From an uncultured Alphaproteobacteria bacterium (lineage in GTDB: Bacteria > Pseudomonadota > Alphaproteobacteria > Rhodobacterales > Rhodobacteraceae): a stretch of 64,000 nucleotides of DNA. Position numbers and translations under genes: made by a program. Location: contig CACNDI010000002.1 in NCBI GenBank assembly GCA_902619165.1, positions 124,001 through 188,000 of the forward strand, read 5' to 3'. Under the pieces are notes generated by a model. The model saw only the letters and a program-made list of their open reading frames with translations, ran no database searches and was not told the origin of the DNA. Positions 16,757 through 27,017 of the stretch are shown here, piece by piece (positions within the stretch are counted from its first letter, which is position 1; every line of letters starts with the position of its first letter).

Positions 16757-18736
16757 ATGAATAAACAAGACACGCAACACAATGAAGAGCAAGACAACGA
16801 AAAAGTTTTAGCTGATGGGCCTTCAAAAAAAAATTTAAAGAAAATAATTTCCGAGGCAAAACAAAAAGGATACATAACTCAGGATCAACTTGAAGAATTG
16901 GTGATCAGTGAGAAGCTTTCTTCGGAGCAGATTGAAGACCTTATGACAGATCTTTCTGGCATGGGGATAAATGTAACTGAAAATGAAGAATCTGAGTACT
17001 CTGAAGAAGGCCAAGAACAATCAAGCTCAAAAGAGATTGTAGCAACTAATACAGATTCAGAAACTTTAGACAAAACTGATGATCCCGTGAGAATGTATTT
17101 GAGGGAAATGGGATCGGTCGAACTGCTTTCTCGTGAGGGTGAAATTGCTATTGCTAAAAGGATAGAGGCTGGAAGGAACCTTATGATTAATGGCCTGTGC
17201 GAGAGCCCTCTAACTTTCCAGGCTATAACCATATGGAGAAATGAATTGCTTAATGAAGAAATAATGTTGAGAGATGTTATAGATCTCGAAACCACCTTCA
17301 CTGAAATCGGAGACTCCAATGTACTAGATGCAGAGATTAAAAAACTCGATGTGAATGAAAGTGCTAATAAATTAAAACCTATAAAAAATGAACAAGAAAA
17401 TCAAAGTGTTTTGGAGCCAAATGAGACGAAGACTGATGAGGATGAGGAAGAAGAGGACGCAATAAACGTCTCTCTAGCAGCAATGGAACATTCATTAACA
17501 CCACATATTCTAAATATTTTAGAAGATATAGATAAGAAATACACGAAGTTAAAAGATCTTGAAAAGAAAAGGATGAAAGCAACTTTTGATGCAAGTAAGA
17601 AGTTTTCCAATAAAGACGAAAATAAATACCAAAATATTAAGACGTCAATAGCCTTACTTTTAAATTCGTTGAATTTTCATAACAATCGTATTGAGGCTCT
17701 TATCGACCAGCTTTACGGAATTAATAAGGCTATTACAAATATAGATAGTGCGTTTGTAAAAATATCAGATAAAGCAAGAATTAACCGAAAAGAGTTTATC
17801 CGAGAATATAAGGGCTCTGAATTGGAAGAAGCATGGCTACATAGAGTATCTAAGCTAAAGTCCAGAGGTTGGGAAGTGTTAGGAAAAAATCACAGTGCTG
17901 AAGTTGAAGAACTGAAAGCCGATATGACAAAGATTGGTAAGATTATTAACGTAGATATCTCCGAATTCAGGAATATAGTTCGAAAGGTAAAAAAGGGAGA
18001 AAACGAAGCCAGAGGCGCAAAAAAAGAAATGGTGGAAGCAAATTTGCGATTAGTTATTTCAATTGCTAAAAAATATACCAATAGAGGACTGCAATTTCTT
18101 GACCTTATTCAGGAGGGTAACATTGGTCTGATGAAAGCGGTAGATAAATTTGAGTATCGAAGAGGTTATAAATTCTCGACATATGCTACCTGGTGGATTA
18201 GACAGGCTATTACCAGATCCATAGCAGATCAAGCTAGAACAATTAGAATACCCGTTCACATGATTGAGACTATTAATAAGCTTGTAAGAACCGGTAGGCA
18301 AATGCTCCATGAAATAGGAAGGGAACCAACCCCAGAAGAACTTTCGTCAAAATTGCAGATGCCTTTAGACAAAGTTAGAAAAGTTATGAAAATTGCCAAG
18401 GAACCGATTAGCTTAGAAACGCCAATTGGCGATGAGGAAGATAGTCAACTCGGTGACTTTATTGAGGACAAGAATGCTTTGTTGCCCTTGGACAACGCTA
18501 TTCAAGGTAATCTAAAAGAAACAACCACACGTGTATTAGCAAGTTTGACACCAAGAGAAGAGCGCGTGTTAAGGATGCGATTCGGTATCGGTGTAAATAC
18601 AGACCATACTCTTGAAGAAGTTGGGCAACAATTCAGCGTTACTAGGGAAAGGATAAGACAAATTGAAGCTAAGGCACTTAGAAAACTAAAACACCCAAGC
18701 AGAAGTAGAAAACTAAGATCCTTTTTAGACCAATGA
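16757..18736 (+). CDS. rpoD: RNA polymerase primary sigma factor (sigma-70)
   Basis: The housekeeping sigma factor, 659 residues. Region 1.1 is present ([19 protein letters not shown]). Region 1.2 follows with [22 protein letters not shown], then a long non-conserved region with an acidic run (DEDEEEEDA). The core is region 2 ([25 protein letters not shown]...[10 protein letters not shown]) and region 4.2 ([20 protein letters not shown]). The full set of regions distinguishes it from rpoH. Transcription is probably shared with dnaG. Confidence 0.97.
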   Translation: MNKQDTQHNEEQDNEKVLADGPSKKNLKKIISEAKQKGYITQDQLEELVISEKLSSEQIEDLMTDLSGMGINVTENEESEYSEEGQEQSSSKEIVATNTDSETLDKTDDPVRMYLREMGSVELLSREGEIAIAKRIEAGRNLMINGLCESPLTFQAITIWRNELLNEEIMLRDVIDLETTFTEIGDSNVLDAEIKKLDVNESANKLKPIKNEQENQSVLEPNETKTDEDEEEEDAINVSLAAMEHSLTPHILNILEDIDKKYTKLKDLEKKRMKATFDASKKFSNKDENKYQNIKTSIALLLNSLNFHNNRIEALIDQLYGINKAITNIDSAFVKISDKARINRKEFIREYKGSELEEAWLHRVSKLKSRGWEVLGKNHSAEVEELKADMTKIGKIINVDISEFRNIVRKVKKGENEARGAKKEMVEANLRLVISIAKKYTNRGLQFLDLIQEGNIGLMKAVDKFEYRRGYKFSTYATWWIRQAITRSIADQARTIRIPVHMIETINKLVRTGRQMLHEIGREPTPEELSSKLQMPLDKVRKVMKIAKEPISLETPIGDEEDSQLGDFIEDKNALLPLDNAIQGNLKETTTRVLASLTPREERVLRMRFGIGVNTDHTLEEVGQQFSVTRERIRQIEAKALRKLKHPSRSRKLRSFLDQ

Positions 18737-18805
18737 AGAATATACCGATAACTGGTTGGAAATTATATCTACTAAAGATATAATCATAACAGGTTTAAGT
18801 GGATT

Positions 18806-18813
18806 AGAGGGAG
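18806..18813 (+). promoter_or_regulatory. Ribosome binding site that fixes the TTG start of nrdR
   Basis: AGAGGGAG lies 6 bases before TTG 18820-18822. This is one of the best Shine-Dalgarno matches in the window, and no ATG or GTG in frame lies near the zinc finger, so it supports the unusual TTG start. Confidence 0.6.
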
Positions 18814-18819
18814 TATAAT

Positions 18820-19296
18820 TTGCGCTGCCCATTTTGTGGAGATCTGGACACACAGGTAAAGGATAGTAGACCTTCAGAGGATCATATATCTATAAGGAGA
18901 AGAAGGCATTGTTCTAGTTGTGCTGGTCGCTTTACTACGTATGAAAGAGTACAACTAAGAGATCTATATGTACTAAAAAAGAAAAATCAAAGAGAGATAT
19001 TTGATAGGGATAAACTTGAAAGATCCATCAGAATAGCACTTCAGAAAAGACCTGTTCAATCTGAGCGTATTGAGCAAATGATTACAGGTATTGTAAGGAG
19101 ATTGGAAAGTATCGGTGATACTGATATAAAATCTGAGATTATCGGGAAAATAGTTATGGAAACTCTATCAAGGATTGATACTGTAGCGTACGTGAGATTT
19201 GCTAGTGTTTACAAAAATTTCCAAGAACTTGGAGATTTTGAGGATTTTATGTCAGAGCTTCATCCCAGCAAACTAGAACCAAAGAAGACGGTTTAA
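18820..19296 (+). CDS. nrdR: Transcriptional repressor NrdR
   Basis: NrdR senses ATP/dATP and represses ribonucleotide reductase genes. The 158-residue protein has a zinc ribbon with CPFCGD at the very N-terminus and [14 protein letters not shown] further on, followed by an ATP-cone domain starting near residue 50. The N-terminus must begin at TTG 18820, because the first zinc cysteine is the third residue. It heads the gene run nrdR-ribD-ribE-ribBA-ribH-nusB, and its stop touches the ribD start. Confidence 0.95.
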   Translation: MRCPFCGDLDTQVKDSRPSEDHISIRRRRHCSSCAGRFTTYERVQLRDLYVLKKKNQREIFDRDKLERSIRIALQKRPVQSERIEQMITGIVRRLESIGDTDIKSEIIGKIVMETLSRIDTVAYVRFASVYKNFQELGDFEDFMSELHPSKLEPKKTV

Positions 19297-20454
19297 ATGA
19301 TCGACGCAAACATCTCGCAAGATGACAAGAAATTTCTGAAAATAGCTCTCAACTTAGCTAGACGAAATGTAGGGCTTACTGGTAAAAACCCCTCAGTTGG
19401 CTGTGTAATTACCTTTAGGGATATAATAATCGGTCGAGGAAACACTCAACTTGGAGGAAGACCTCATGCAGAAATTATGGCCATAAAACAAGCCTTAGAC
19501 CACCCTCTCATTCAAGAAAAAAGAGAAATACAAGAAATTAATGTCTACATTACGTTAGAGCCATGCGCACATGAAACTACTTCTCCATCTTGTGCAAAAG
19601 CAATTGTAAATTTTGGAGCAAATCGTGTTATATATTTGGCAACCGATCCCGATATTAGAACTAACGGTAAAGGTAAGTCAATAATGGAGAAAGCAGGTAT
19701 TGAATGTATTGAAACTAAAATGTATGAAGGAGAAAACTCAGATATTTTAAAGGGCTTTTTGAAACAGAAAAAAACTGGTCTTCCATATATCACACTGAAG
19801 ATTGGCTCTTCCATTAATGGTAAAATCGCCACACAAAATGGAGAAAGCAAATGGATAACCAACTCATTATGTAGAAAGAGGGTCCAACTTCTCAGATCAG
19901 AGAACGATGGGATATTAATAGGTAAAAATAGCGTATTTGTTGATAATCCGCGTCTAAATTTAAGAGATCAATATGAGTCAATCGAAAACAAGCCGATTTT
20001 TATATTAGATACGAATTTCGAAATATCTGGCTTCGGAAACCTCTCTATATTTGATAACGTAGAAAAAAATAAAGTGCATATCATAACTAGTAAGGAACTA
20101 AAGTACAAGATCACGAAAGACCATAAATTTTTCAAAGAAGTAAGTATTGAGGAAGTTGATATAGAGCAAGGATTTTTAAATATGCAAGAAATTCTTAAAA
20201 TCGTTTCTAAGATGGGGGTAAATCGTTTGTTGGTCGAAGGTGGTGCAAGGGTATGGACATCATTTCTTAAGATCGGTTTGTTTGATGAAATTGTAATATT
20301 TACTGGGAATAAAATAATAAATGATTCCGCTACTTCCTGTTTTAATGATTTTTTGCCACTCGATGCGAGGTTGGGAGATTTTCCAACCTTGACTTTAACA
20401 TCCTTACTGAGATGGGAAGATAATATCGAAGCAAAGTGGCTAGCTAATTCTTAG
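19297..20454 (+). CDS. ribD: Bifunctional riboflavin deaminase/reductase RibD
   Basis: Carries out the second and third committed steps of riboflavin synthesis: deamination of the pyrimidine intermediate, then NADPH reduction of its ribosyl chain. The N-terminal deaminase has the zinc site HAE in GGRPHAEIMA and PCAH...SPSCAKAI. The C-terminal reductase begins near residue 165 with LKIGSSINGKIATQNGESKWI and includes LLVEGGARVW. The length of 385 residues is normal. No FMN riboswitch is visible upstream; the whole gap before nrdR is only 83 bp. Confidence 0.95.
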   Translation: MIDANISQDDKKFLKIALNLARRNVGLTGKNPSVGCVITFRDIIIGRGNTQLGGRPHAEIMAIKQALDHPLIQEKREIQEINVYITLEPCAHETTSPSCAKAIVNFGANRVIYLATDPDIRTNGKGKSIMEKAGIECIETKMYEGENSDILKGFLKQKKTGLPYITLKIGSSINGKIATQNGESKWITNSLCRKRVQLLRSENDGILIGKNSVFVDNPRLNLRDQYESIENKPIFILDTNFEISGFGNLSIFDNVEKNKVHIITSKELKYKITKDHKFFKEVSIEEVDIEQGFLNMQEILKIVSKMGVNRLLVEGGARVWTSFLKIGLFDEIVIFTGNKIINDSATSCFNDFLPLDARLGDFPTLTLTSLLRWEDNIEAKWLANS

Positions 20455-20466
20455 AAAGGGTCAAAA

Positions 20467-21081
20467 ATGTTTACGGGAATTGTTACTGACGTAGGCGAAA
20501 TAGCCAAAATTGAAAAGATTAAAGATACCAGAGCTAAAATTTTCTGCAGTTACAACGTATCTGAAATAGACTTAGGTGCATCAATATGCTGTGATGGTGT
20601 TTGTCTAACGGTGACAGATTCTGGTACTTCAGAGAATAAAAATTGGTTTTCAGTAGACATATCCAGTGAAACTATCTTGAAAACAATTATTGGCGATAAA
20701 GATGTTGGATGGAAGCCTGGGAGAAAAGTAAATCTTGAAAGATCCCTTAGGCTTGGTGATGAATTAGGGGGGCATATTGTGACTGGGCATATAGATGGTA
20801 CTGGTTCAATAGAAAAAATTCTAGACGTTGAGGGAAGCACTCAGGTCACGTTCCAAACTAATAGAAACTTAGCAAAATTTATTGCAGAAAAAGGATCTAT
20901 CACGTTGAACGGAACCTCGTTAACCGTGAATAAAGTAGATGCTTCCTCATTTGATATCAACTTTATTCCCCATACTAAAGATAATACTACTTGGCAAAAA
21001 ATGCGAATTGGAGAGAAAGTTAATATTGAAATAGACATTCTAGCAAGATACGTAGATCGGATATTGGCTTCAGGAAAATAA
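20467..21081 (+). CDS. ribE: Riboflavin synthase alpha chain
   Basis: Dismutates two lumazine molecules to riboflavin. The 204-residue protein consists of two similar beta-barrel halves, each opening with the family pattern (MFTGIVTDVGEI at the N-terminus; GHIVTGHIDGTGSIE at about residue 98) and containing GVCLTV and GTSLTVN loops. It is 12 bp downstream of ribD and 5 bp before ribBA. Confidence 0.96.
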   Translation: MFTGIVTDVGEIAKIEKIKDTRAKIFCSYNVSEIDLGASICCDGVCLTVTDSGTSENKNWFSVDISSETILKTIIGDKDVGWKPGRKVNLERSLRLGDELGGHIVTGHIDGTGSIEKILDVEGSTQVTFQTNRNLAKFIAEKGSITLNGTSLTVNKVDASSFDINFIPHTKDNTTWQKMRIGEKVNIEIDILARYVDRILASGK

Positions 21082-21086
21082 TAAAT

Positions 21087-22160
21087 ATGAAAGAACAAGG
21101 TGTTGAAATATCTTCCACGCAATCAATAATTGATGATGCTAGAAACGGAAAAATGTTTATTCTAGTCGATCATGAAGAAAGAGAGAATGAGGGGGATCTA
21201 GTAATCCCAGGACAAATGGCAACACCAAATGCTGTGAATTTTATGGCAACATATGGCAGAGGATTAATTTGCCTAGCACTTCCCTCTGAACAAATAGATA
21301 AGTTGAAATTACCTTTGATGGCCGCAACTAACTCCTCTCGACACGAGACAGCTTTTACTGTGTCTATTGAGGCACGAGAAGGCGTTACAACAGGTATATC
21401 AGCCCATGACCGAGCAAAAACAATATCAGTAGCAATAAATCCACAAGTACGAACAGAAGAAATAGCTACACCTGGGCATGTCTTTCCTTTGAGGGCAAAG
21501 AATGGAGGTGTGCTTATAAGAGCAGGCCATACCGAAGCTGCTGTAGATATATCTAGGCTTGCAGGATTAAACCCCTCCGGAGTTATATGTGAGATTATGA
21601 ATGATGATGGAAGCATGGCAAGGCTTAAAGATTTAAAGAAATTCGCATATATACATAACCTTAAAATTGGAACGATTTCAGATCTAATTGCTTACAGAAG
21701 AAAGCATGACAACCTTATAAAAGAAGTTGAAAGCTCAGTTCTAAATTCAAGTATAGGCGGCAAGTGGAAAGTGATTAAGTTTAAAGATGAAATAGAAAAT
21801 TCGGAGCATATAGTCCTTAAGCTAGGAAAGATAGACATTGCAAAACCAACAATGGTTAGAATGCATAAATTGAATATTTATAAAGATTTGCTGGGTTTGG
21901 TTCCTAGCAGATATAACGAGATAGGTAAAGCAATGCAAAAGATAATCGGAAATGAAAATGGTATATTGGTACTTCTAAATTCAGGTGATAGTAGTAGTGA
22001 AAAACCTAGCTCAGATACGCTCAAAGAGTATGGAATTGGCGCCCAAATTTTATCTTTGCTAGGTGTCAAAAGAATAAAACTGCTTTCTAATTCAAAACTC
22101 CCAAAAGTAGTTGGATTGGAAGGCTATGGCTTGCAAATTGATGCAACGGAGGGCTTCTAA
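21087..22160 (+). CDS. ribB: 3,4-dihydroxy-2-butanone-4-phosphate synthase with degenerate GTP cyclohydrolase II domain
   Basis: The N-terminal domain (about residues 10-205) makes the four-carbon precursor of riboflavin. It has DHEERENEGDLVIPG, the metal and substrate residues in RHETAFTVSIEAREGVTTGISAHDR (split as RHETAFTVSI and TTGISAHDR), and GVLIRAGHTEAAVD. The C-terminal part (about 230-357) has the fold pattern of GTP cyclohydrolase II but lacks the zinc cysteines: where RibA has a HSECLTGD-type stretch followed by CDC, this protein reads VRMHKLNIYKDLLGL. The cyclohydrolase is therefore probably inactive, and a separate ribA should exist elsewhere. Total length is 357 residues. Confidence 0.92.
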   Translation: MKEQGVEISSTQSIIDDARNGKMFILVDHEERENEGDLVIPGQMATPNAVNFMATYGRGLICLALPSEQIDKLKLPLMAATNSSRHETAFTVSIEAREGVTTGISAHDRAKTISVAINPQVRTEEIATPGHVFPLRAKNGGVLIRAGHTEAAVDISRLAGLNPSGVICEIMNDDGSMARLKDLKKFAYIHNLKIGTISDLIAYRRKHDNLIKEVESSVLNSSIGGKWKVIKFKDEIENSEHIVLKLGKIDIAKPTMVRMHKLNIYKDLLGLVPSRYNEIGKAMQKIIGNENGILVLLNSGDSSSEKPSSDTLKEYGIGAQILSLLGVKRIKLLSNSKLPKVVGLEGYGLQIDATEGF

Positions 22161-22622
22161 GTGAGAGCAAAAAATTTAGGAAGAGACAACATCGCAAAGT
22201 TTAAGAAGAAACTAAAAATTTGTCTTGTTTCAGCACCCTATTACAAAGATATCACGGACAATCTAGTGTGTGGGGCACTTAATATTCTCAAAAAAATTAA
22301 GGCCGATACTGAAATAGTTGAGGTATCGGGTGCACTGGAGATACCTACTGCCATAAAGTTAATGGAAAACAAGTTTGATGGCTTTATTGCAATCGGATGT
22401 GTTATTAGAGGTGAGACAACGCACTATGAAATTGTGAGCACTGAAAGCTCTAGAGGGCTAGTAAATCTTGGTCTTGAAAAAATATGTATAGGTAATGCTA
22501 TCTTGACGGTAGAAAATAAAACGCAGGCTGAAGAAAGAGCCGACCCAAAAATTTTTGATAAAGGTGGAGAGGCTTGTAGTGCTTTGTTAAGTATTATTAA
22601 AATAAAGGAAAGATGCCATTAA
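22161..22622 (+). CDS. ribH: 6,7-dimethyl-8-ribityllumazine synthase
   Basis: Condenses the RibD product with dihydroxybutanone phosphate to lumazine. The 153-residue protein has the conserved V-S-GALEIPTAIK loop, FDGFIAIGCVIRGETTHYEIV with the catalytic histidine (about residue 89), and GNAILTVEN near the end. The start is GTG, directly abutting the ribBA stop. nusB follows after 4 bp. Confidence 0.95.
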   Translation: MRAKNLGRDNIAKFKKKLKICLVSAPYYKDITDNLVCGALNILKKIKADTEIVEVSGALEIPTAIKLMENKFDGFIAIGCVIRGETTHYEIVSTESSRGLVNLGLEKICIGNAILTVENKTQAEERADPKIFDKGGEACSALLSIIKIKERCH

Positions 22623-22626
22623 AACC

Positions 22627-23085
22627 GTGACCTCTTCCAAATCCCATGATTACAAAAAAAACACAATCTCACGATTATTTGCTATTCAAGCCCTATTTCA
22701 AATGGAGGCAAATGGCAAAGGTTATAGCACCATAAAAAAAGAACTTAAAGAGACATTTTATACGCAACAAATACAAGACATGGAAATTTCATTGCCTAAT
22801 TATCTGTTGTCACAAAGAATAATTGAGCAAGCTGCTAAAAATCAAATAAAAATAGATACTAAAATCAACATGGCTTTTAACAATCTGTGGAATATAAAAA
22901 CAATAGACACAACGTTACGAGCGATCCTAAGAGCCGCATGCGCCGAGTTTCTGAATAAAAAAACTCCCAGGAGAGTAATTATGTCTGAGTATGTTTCAAT
23001 AACTGGGACATTTTATCCAGATGGAAAGGAACAAAAATTTATAAATGGATTGCTTAACAAAATTATAGAAGATCTTCAAACTTAG
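22627..23085 (+). CDS. nusB: Transcription antitermination protein NusB
   Basis: NusB binds boxA RNA with NusE (S10) in rRNA antitermination. The 152-residue all-helical protein has [12 protein letters not shown] near the N-terminus and the C-terminal signature [28 protein letters not shown] (key residues SEYV...F...E..FINGLL). The start is GTG. It is the last gene of the riboflavin run, as in many bacteria, and its 3' end overlaps that of convergent parC by 23 bp. Confidence 0.93.
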   Translation: MTSSKSHDYKKNTISRLFAIQALFQMEANGKGYSTIKKELKETFYTQQIQDMEISLPNYLLSQRIIEQAAKNQIKIDTKINMAFNNLWNIKTIDTTLRAILRAACAEFLNKKTPRRVIMSEYVSITGTFYPDGKEQKFINGLLNKIIEDLQT

Positions 23086-25291
23086 TCATTTTTTTCTTTA
23101 ATAATTTTTTAGGCAGCATTTTCCCAACCAGTCCTCTCTTACCCGTCCAGAACTTGACATCATCATGTTTAGCAAATAATTTTTTTAATATGGCGTTATC
23201 TTTTTCATTTTGTGAAAAAATTATAGCATCTAAAAGAGTCTCTCCCTTATAACGCTGCAAACGAACGCCTTTTCCCTTTTTTAATATGGGCAACTCTTTA
23301 ACCGAGAAAATCAACATTTTAAAAGAAGAGCTTAAGACAATAACGTTATCACCATTGATTTTTTTCAACCCAATCACTTTATCGCCTTCACTGAGTTCAA
23401 ATATTTGTTTCCCAGTTTTTGTAGAAGATTGTAGAGAGGAAAAGTCAACCAAGAACCCAAGACCCTTTTTTGAGAATATCAGTCCCTGAGTTCCATCATA
23501 AAAAGGAATGATGCTTACTATGGAGGCGACATTCCCTGTTCCAATAATTAAATTCAGGGGCTCTCCGTAGCCTTTGTCTTTTTTTAGTTGATCAAGGGAC
23601 AAACTAAACGACCTCCCTTCTGAAGTTATAAACAACAATTGCTGGCTTCTGGATAATTGAGCAACAAATTTAACTCCATCACCGTCTCGGAATTTAAATG
23701 AATTATTATCCAGGCTATGCCCCTTGTAAGACCTTATCCAACCGTTTTCGGATAATACCACTGTAACTGGAAAGTCATCGATTGTAACATCCTGAAAAGA
23801 TGCACGAGAACCCTCCTTCTCTGGTTCCAACAATGTCTGTCTCTCACTAAGTTCATAACCAGCAAATTTCTTCTTAAGCAGCGACAATTGATCTTTAACA
23901 TTTTTCCATTGAAGTCTTTGATCCTCGAGTAAATCCTCTAAAGTCTGCCGCTCTTTCATTAATTCCTGTTGTTCTCTTGAAAGGAGCTCTTCATCTAGCC
24001 TTCTCAATGCTCTCAATCTTAGGTTTAAAATAGATTCCACCTGCAATTCACTCAAACCAAATTCTTCAATAATTGCAGTTTTGGGATCATCCTCCTCTCT
24101 AATTATATTTATTAAGCGATCGAGATTTATGTATGCCTGTAGCAAGCCTTCGATAATTTCTAAACGCTTATCGATATTCTCTAATCGGTGGGTAGATTTT
24201 CGTGTCAGTATTTCTCTGCGATGATCTAAAAAAGTCTGAAGTAGTTCTTTGAGATTACTAACTTTTGGGGAAATACCATCAATCAAAACGTTAAGGTTTA
24301 CAGCGACCTTCGTTTCTAAATCAGTAAATTGGTAAAGTGAAGTTAATAGATTTTCTTTTTCCACATTTCGTGATCTTGGCTCTATGACAATTCTTATCTC
24401 TTCTGCGCTCTCATCTCTCACGTTCTGCACTAAAGATAATTTTTTTCCAGAAATCAAATCAGCAATCTTTTCTATAAGTCTTCCCTTCTGAACTTGATAG
24501 GGAATTTCATCTATAACCAACTGCCAGTTACCGTGTTTAAGGTCCTCTATGTGATGTTTGGCACGTATTCTGAAGCTTCCCTTGCCATCTGTATATACTT
24601 TAATGATATCTTCTTTATCATCTAAAATAATGCCCCCAGTAGGGAAATCAGGACCTTTTACAATTTCCGATAATTGTTGGATAGTCGAATTAGGGTTATC
24701 AACTAGTAGTATGCATGCTTTTAGTAACTCAAGTATATTATGGGGTGGTATGCTGGTAGCCATTCCAACAGCGATTCCCGAAGCTCCATTTGCTAGGAGA
24801 TGAGGAAAGTTTGCTGGAAGCACACTCGGTTCATCACCTGAGCTGTCATATGTTTCCTTGAAATCTACACAGTTCTCATTAAGACCTTCAAGAAGCTCAA
24901 TTGAGTATTTTGACAGCCTAGCCTCGGTATATCTTTGAGCTGCCGGGTTATCTCCATCAATATTTCCAAAATTTCCCTGACCTTCAATAAGCGGATATCT
25001 AACACTGAAATCTTGAGCAAATCTAGCCAATGCGTCGTATATGGCCTTATCTCCGTGTGGATGGTAGTTACCCATAACCTCCCCCACTATCTTCGAACAC
25101 TTTCTAAAATTTGATTGAGGATTCAATCTAAGCTGATTCATTGCGTAAAGTATTCTTCTATGCACCGGTTTAAGACCATCTCTTGCGTCAGGGAGGGCCC
25201 TATCCATAATTGTAGATACTGCATATAGAAGATATCTTGTTTCCAATGCCGTTGTAATATCTTGTTTTTGGTCTATTTGTTGAGTATTCAT
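23063..25291 (-). CDS. parC: DNA topoisomerase IV subunit A
   Basis: The DNA-cleaving subunit that decatenates daughter chromosomes. At 742 residues it has the winged-helix region [24 protein letters not shown] and the active-site tyrosine in [14 protein letters not shown] (about residue 119). The coiled-coil gate follows, and then a C-terminal domain without the GyrA box. The shorter, variable C-terminal domain favours ParC over GyrA. parE is not in the window. The gene is convergent with nusB. Confidence 0.93.
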   Translation of the reverse strand: MNTQQIDQKQDITTALETRYLLYAVSTIMDRALPDARDGLKPVHRRILYAMNQLRLNPQSNFRKCSKIVGEVMGNYHPHGDKAIYDALARFAQDFSVRYPLIEGQGNFGNIDGDNPAAQRYTEARLSKYSIELLEGLNENCVDFKETYDSSGDEPSVLPANFPHLLANGASGIAVGMATSIPPHNILELLKACILLVDNPNSTIQQLSEIVKGPDFPTGGIILDDKEDIIKVYTDGKGSFRIRAKHHIEDLKHGNWQLVIDEIPYQVQKGRLIEKIADLISGKKLSLVQNVRDESAEEIRIVIEPRSRNVEKENLLTSLYQFTDLETKVAVNLNVLIDGISPKVSNLKELLQTFLDHRREILTRKSTHRLENIDKRLEIIEGLLQAYINLDRLINIIREEDDPKTAIIEEFGLSELQVESILNLRLRALRRLDEELLSREQQELMKERQTLEDLLEDQRLQWKNVKDQLSLLKKKFAGYELSERQTLLEPEKEGSRASFQDVTIDDFPVTVVLSENGWIRSYKGHSLDNNSFKFRDGDGVKFVAQLSRSQQLLFITSEGRSFSLSLDQLKKDKGYGEPLNLIIGTGNVASIVSIIPFYDGTQGLIFSKKGLGFLVDFSSLQSSTKTGKQIFELSEGDKVIGLKKINGDNVIVLSSSFKMLIFSVKELPILKKGKGVRLQRYKGETLLDAIIFSQNEKDNAILKKLFAKHDDVKFWTGKRGLVGKMLPKKLLKKKMTKFEDLL

Positions 25292-25419
25292 ATAACTTGA
25301 TTAGTAATATTTCAGTTTTGAGCTAAATTACTTGGAATAATAATTAAACTCAAGATTAGAAATATACAAAAACTAAACTATGTATTCAATTAACCTGCAG
25401 GGGGCTAGAAGGATATTCA

Positions 25420-25623
25420 ATGATATTAGAAAATGCCCATATATTTGTAATAGTAGCTTGTCTCCTGGTAGTCATAGTTCTCATGATTGGCCTAGGTGGG
25501 TTTGCTTTCGGTGGAGAATTTAATAGAAAATACGCAAATAAAATAATGCGTTTGAGAATACTGCTCCAAGCTATTGCAATATTATTGATTATTCTTTTCG
25601 TTTATTTTTCCAGGGGTGGATAG
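25420..25623 (+). CDS. Small two-helix membrane protein, HIG1 family
   Basis: A 67-residue protein with two hydrophobic helices (about residues 8-30 and 46-64) joined by a short basic loop, GGEFNRKYANKIMRLRILLQA. This N-R-K-x-x-N-x-x-M-R-x-R pattern is the HIG1 domain of hypoxia-induced proteins, which in mitochondria associate with respiratory complexes. In Rhodobacterales the same small gene precedes the cobalamin adenosyltransferase and etfBA. Its role in bacteria is not established. Confidence 0.8.
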   Translation: MILENAHIFVIVACLLVVIVLMIGLGGFAFGGEFNRKYANKIMRLRILLQAIAILLIILFVYFSRGG

Positions 25624-25624
25624 T

Positions 25625-26185
25625 TTGATAAAATTAAATAAAATATACACAAAAACAGGTGACACCGGAGATACAGCACTTGGTGACGGGCAAAGAGTGC
25701 TTAAAGATAGTCTTAGAGTAAATGCTTATGGGAACGTCGATGAACTCAACGCTAGTATTGGTGTTGTTACCTTGTATGCGTCACCGGCTTTAAAAAGAAA
25801 GCTAAAAAATATCCAAAATGATCTATTTGATCTCGGCGCTGATTTATGTGTGCCAATTTCCGAAAATAACAATGGTAGGTTAAGGGTCTCTACCAGCCAA
25901 ATAGAGACGCTAGAAGCCGAGATAGATGGAATGAACAATATACTTAAACCTCTAAACAGCTTCATTTTGCCCGGAGGTTGTAAGTCTGCCACTTTCTTAC
26001 ATCTGGCCAGAACGATTTGTCGTCGTGCGGAGAGGAGTGTAGTGAGCTTAAGATCGAAAGAGAAGATAAATGACAGTACGCTTGTCTACTTAAACAGACT
26101 ATCAGATTGGCTTTTTGTTGCCTCGAGAGTCGAAAACCAGGAGAATTCAACTGAGGTGCTTTGGTCGCCTGGAAAAAACAAATAA
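25625..26185 (+). CDS. Cob(I)alamin adenosyltransferase, PduO type
   Basis: Transfers the adenosyl group from ATP to cob(I)alamin to form coenzyme B12. The product of about 186 residues opens with KIYTKTGDTGDTALGDG, the ATP-binding motif, has GNVDELNASIG next, and later has RTICRRAERSV and LNRLSDWLFV, all diagnostic. The frame is also open from a GTG at 25616 inside the HIG1 gene. I prefer TTG 25625 because GGGGTGG lies in front of it and homologues begin just before the KIYT motif. The cofactor would serve ethylmalonyl-CoA and methylmalonyl-CoA mutases. Confidence 0.92.
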   Translation: MIKLNKIYTKTGDTGDTALGDGQRVLKDSLRVNAYGNVDELNASIGVVTLYASPALKRKLKNIQNDLFDLGADLCVPISENNNGRLRVSTSQIETLEAEIDGMNNILKPLNSFILPGGCKSATFLHLARTICRRAERSVVSLRSKEKINDSTLVYLNRLSDWLFVASRVENQENSTEVLWSPGKNK

Positions 26186-26254
26186 AACGTCTTGTATGAA
26201 ATGTTTAACTAGTGCATATTTTGAATTTAAAATAAAAAATGAGATAAATAATAG

Positions 26255-27013
26255 ATGAAAATTTTAGTTCCTGTGAAAAGAGTCCTAGACTACAACGTTA
26301 AAGCTAGAGTGAAAGCAGACGGAAGTGGTATTGACCTAGCGAATGTTAAAATGTCAATGAACCCATTCGATGAAATAGCACTAGAGGAAGCAATTAGGCT
26401 AAAAGAAAAGGGTAATGCAGAGGAAATAATAGCGGTTTCAATAGGAGTACAGCAAAACCAAGAGACATTGAGAACTGCCTTAGCTATGGGTGCTGACCGA
26501 GCTATTTTGGTTGTTGCAACTGATGATGTTCACAACGACATTGAACCACTTACTGTAGCGAATATTCTTGCTGCCATTGCTCTAAAAGAAGGCCCCTCGC
26601 TAGTTTTATGTGGCAAACAGGCTATTGACAACGATTTTAATGCAACTGCCCAAATGCTGTCAGCAAAACTTAAATGGTCTCAAGCTACTTTTGCTTCAGA
26701 AATTGATGTTAGGGAGGATATGGTAAGGGTAACGAGAGAGGTCGATGGCGGACTTCAGACCATAGACGCGAAAATCCCAGCAGTTGTATCAGTTGATCTT
26801 AGATTAAACGAGCCTAGATACGCTAGTCTGCCAAACATTATGAAGGCAAAAAGAAAACCGCTAGAGGAAATTAGTCCAGCTGATCTAGGAGTTGAGATAA
26901 CACAAAGGCTCAAAGTTATCAAAACAAAAGAGCCAGATAGTAGAGAAGCGGGGTTGATTTTAGAAAATATAGATCAGCTTGTTGAAAAAATTCAAGAAAA
27001 CGTCGGAGGATAG
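26255..27013 (+). CDS. etfB: Electron transfer flavoprotein beta subunit
   Basis: With EtfA it accepts electrons from acyl-CoA dehydrogenases. The 252-residue protein opens with [16 protein letters not shown], contains [18 protein letters not shown], and has the ETF-beta signature region with [26 protein letters not shown] (split as [14 protein letters not shown] and [10 protein letters not shown]), which carries the recognition loop for dehydrogenases. It is 4 bp before etfA. Mcd, encoded 5 kb downstream, is a likely electron donor. Confidence 0.97.
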   Translation: MKILVPVKRVLDYNVKARVKADGSGIDLANVKMSMNPFDEIALEEAIRLKEKGNAEEIIAVSIGVQQNQETLRTALAMGADRAILVVATDDVHNDIEPLTVANILAAIALKEGPSLVLCGKQAIDNDFNATAQMLSAKLKWSQATFASEIDVREDMVRVTREVDGGLQTIDAKIPAVVSVDLRLNEPRYASLPNIMKAKRKPLEEISPADLGVEITQRLKVIKTKEPDSREAGLILENIDQLVEKIQENVGG

Positions 27014-27017
27014 ATTT

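Noticed and set aside
16885-17319. Long antisense frame of 144 codons inside rpoD
   Set aside because: It mirrors a strongly conserved gene, has serine-rich antisense composition and no ribosome site; the same holds for the other long antisense frames over nudC, ribBA, ribD, lysA and plsC-accA.
18737-18819. FMN riboswitch ahead of the riboflavin genes
   Set aside because: The gap is 83 bp, has none of the conserved FMN aptamer blocks, and lies before nrdR. No other gap in the cluster is large enough.
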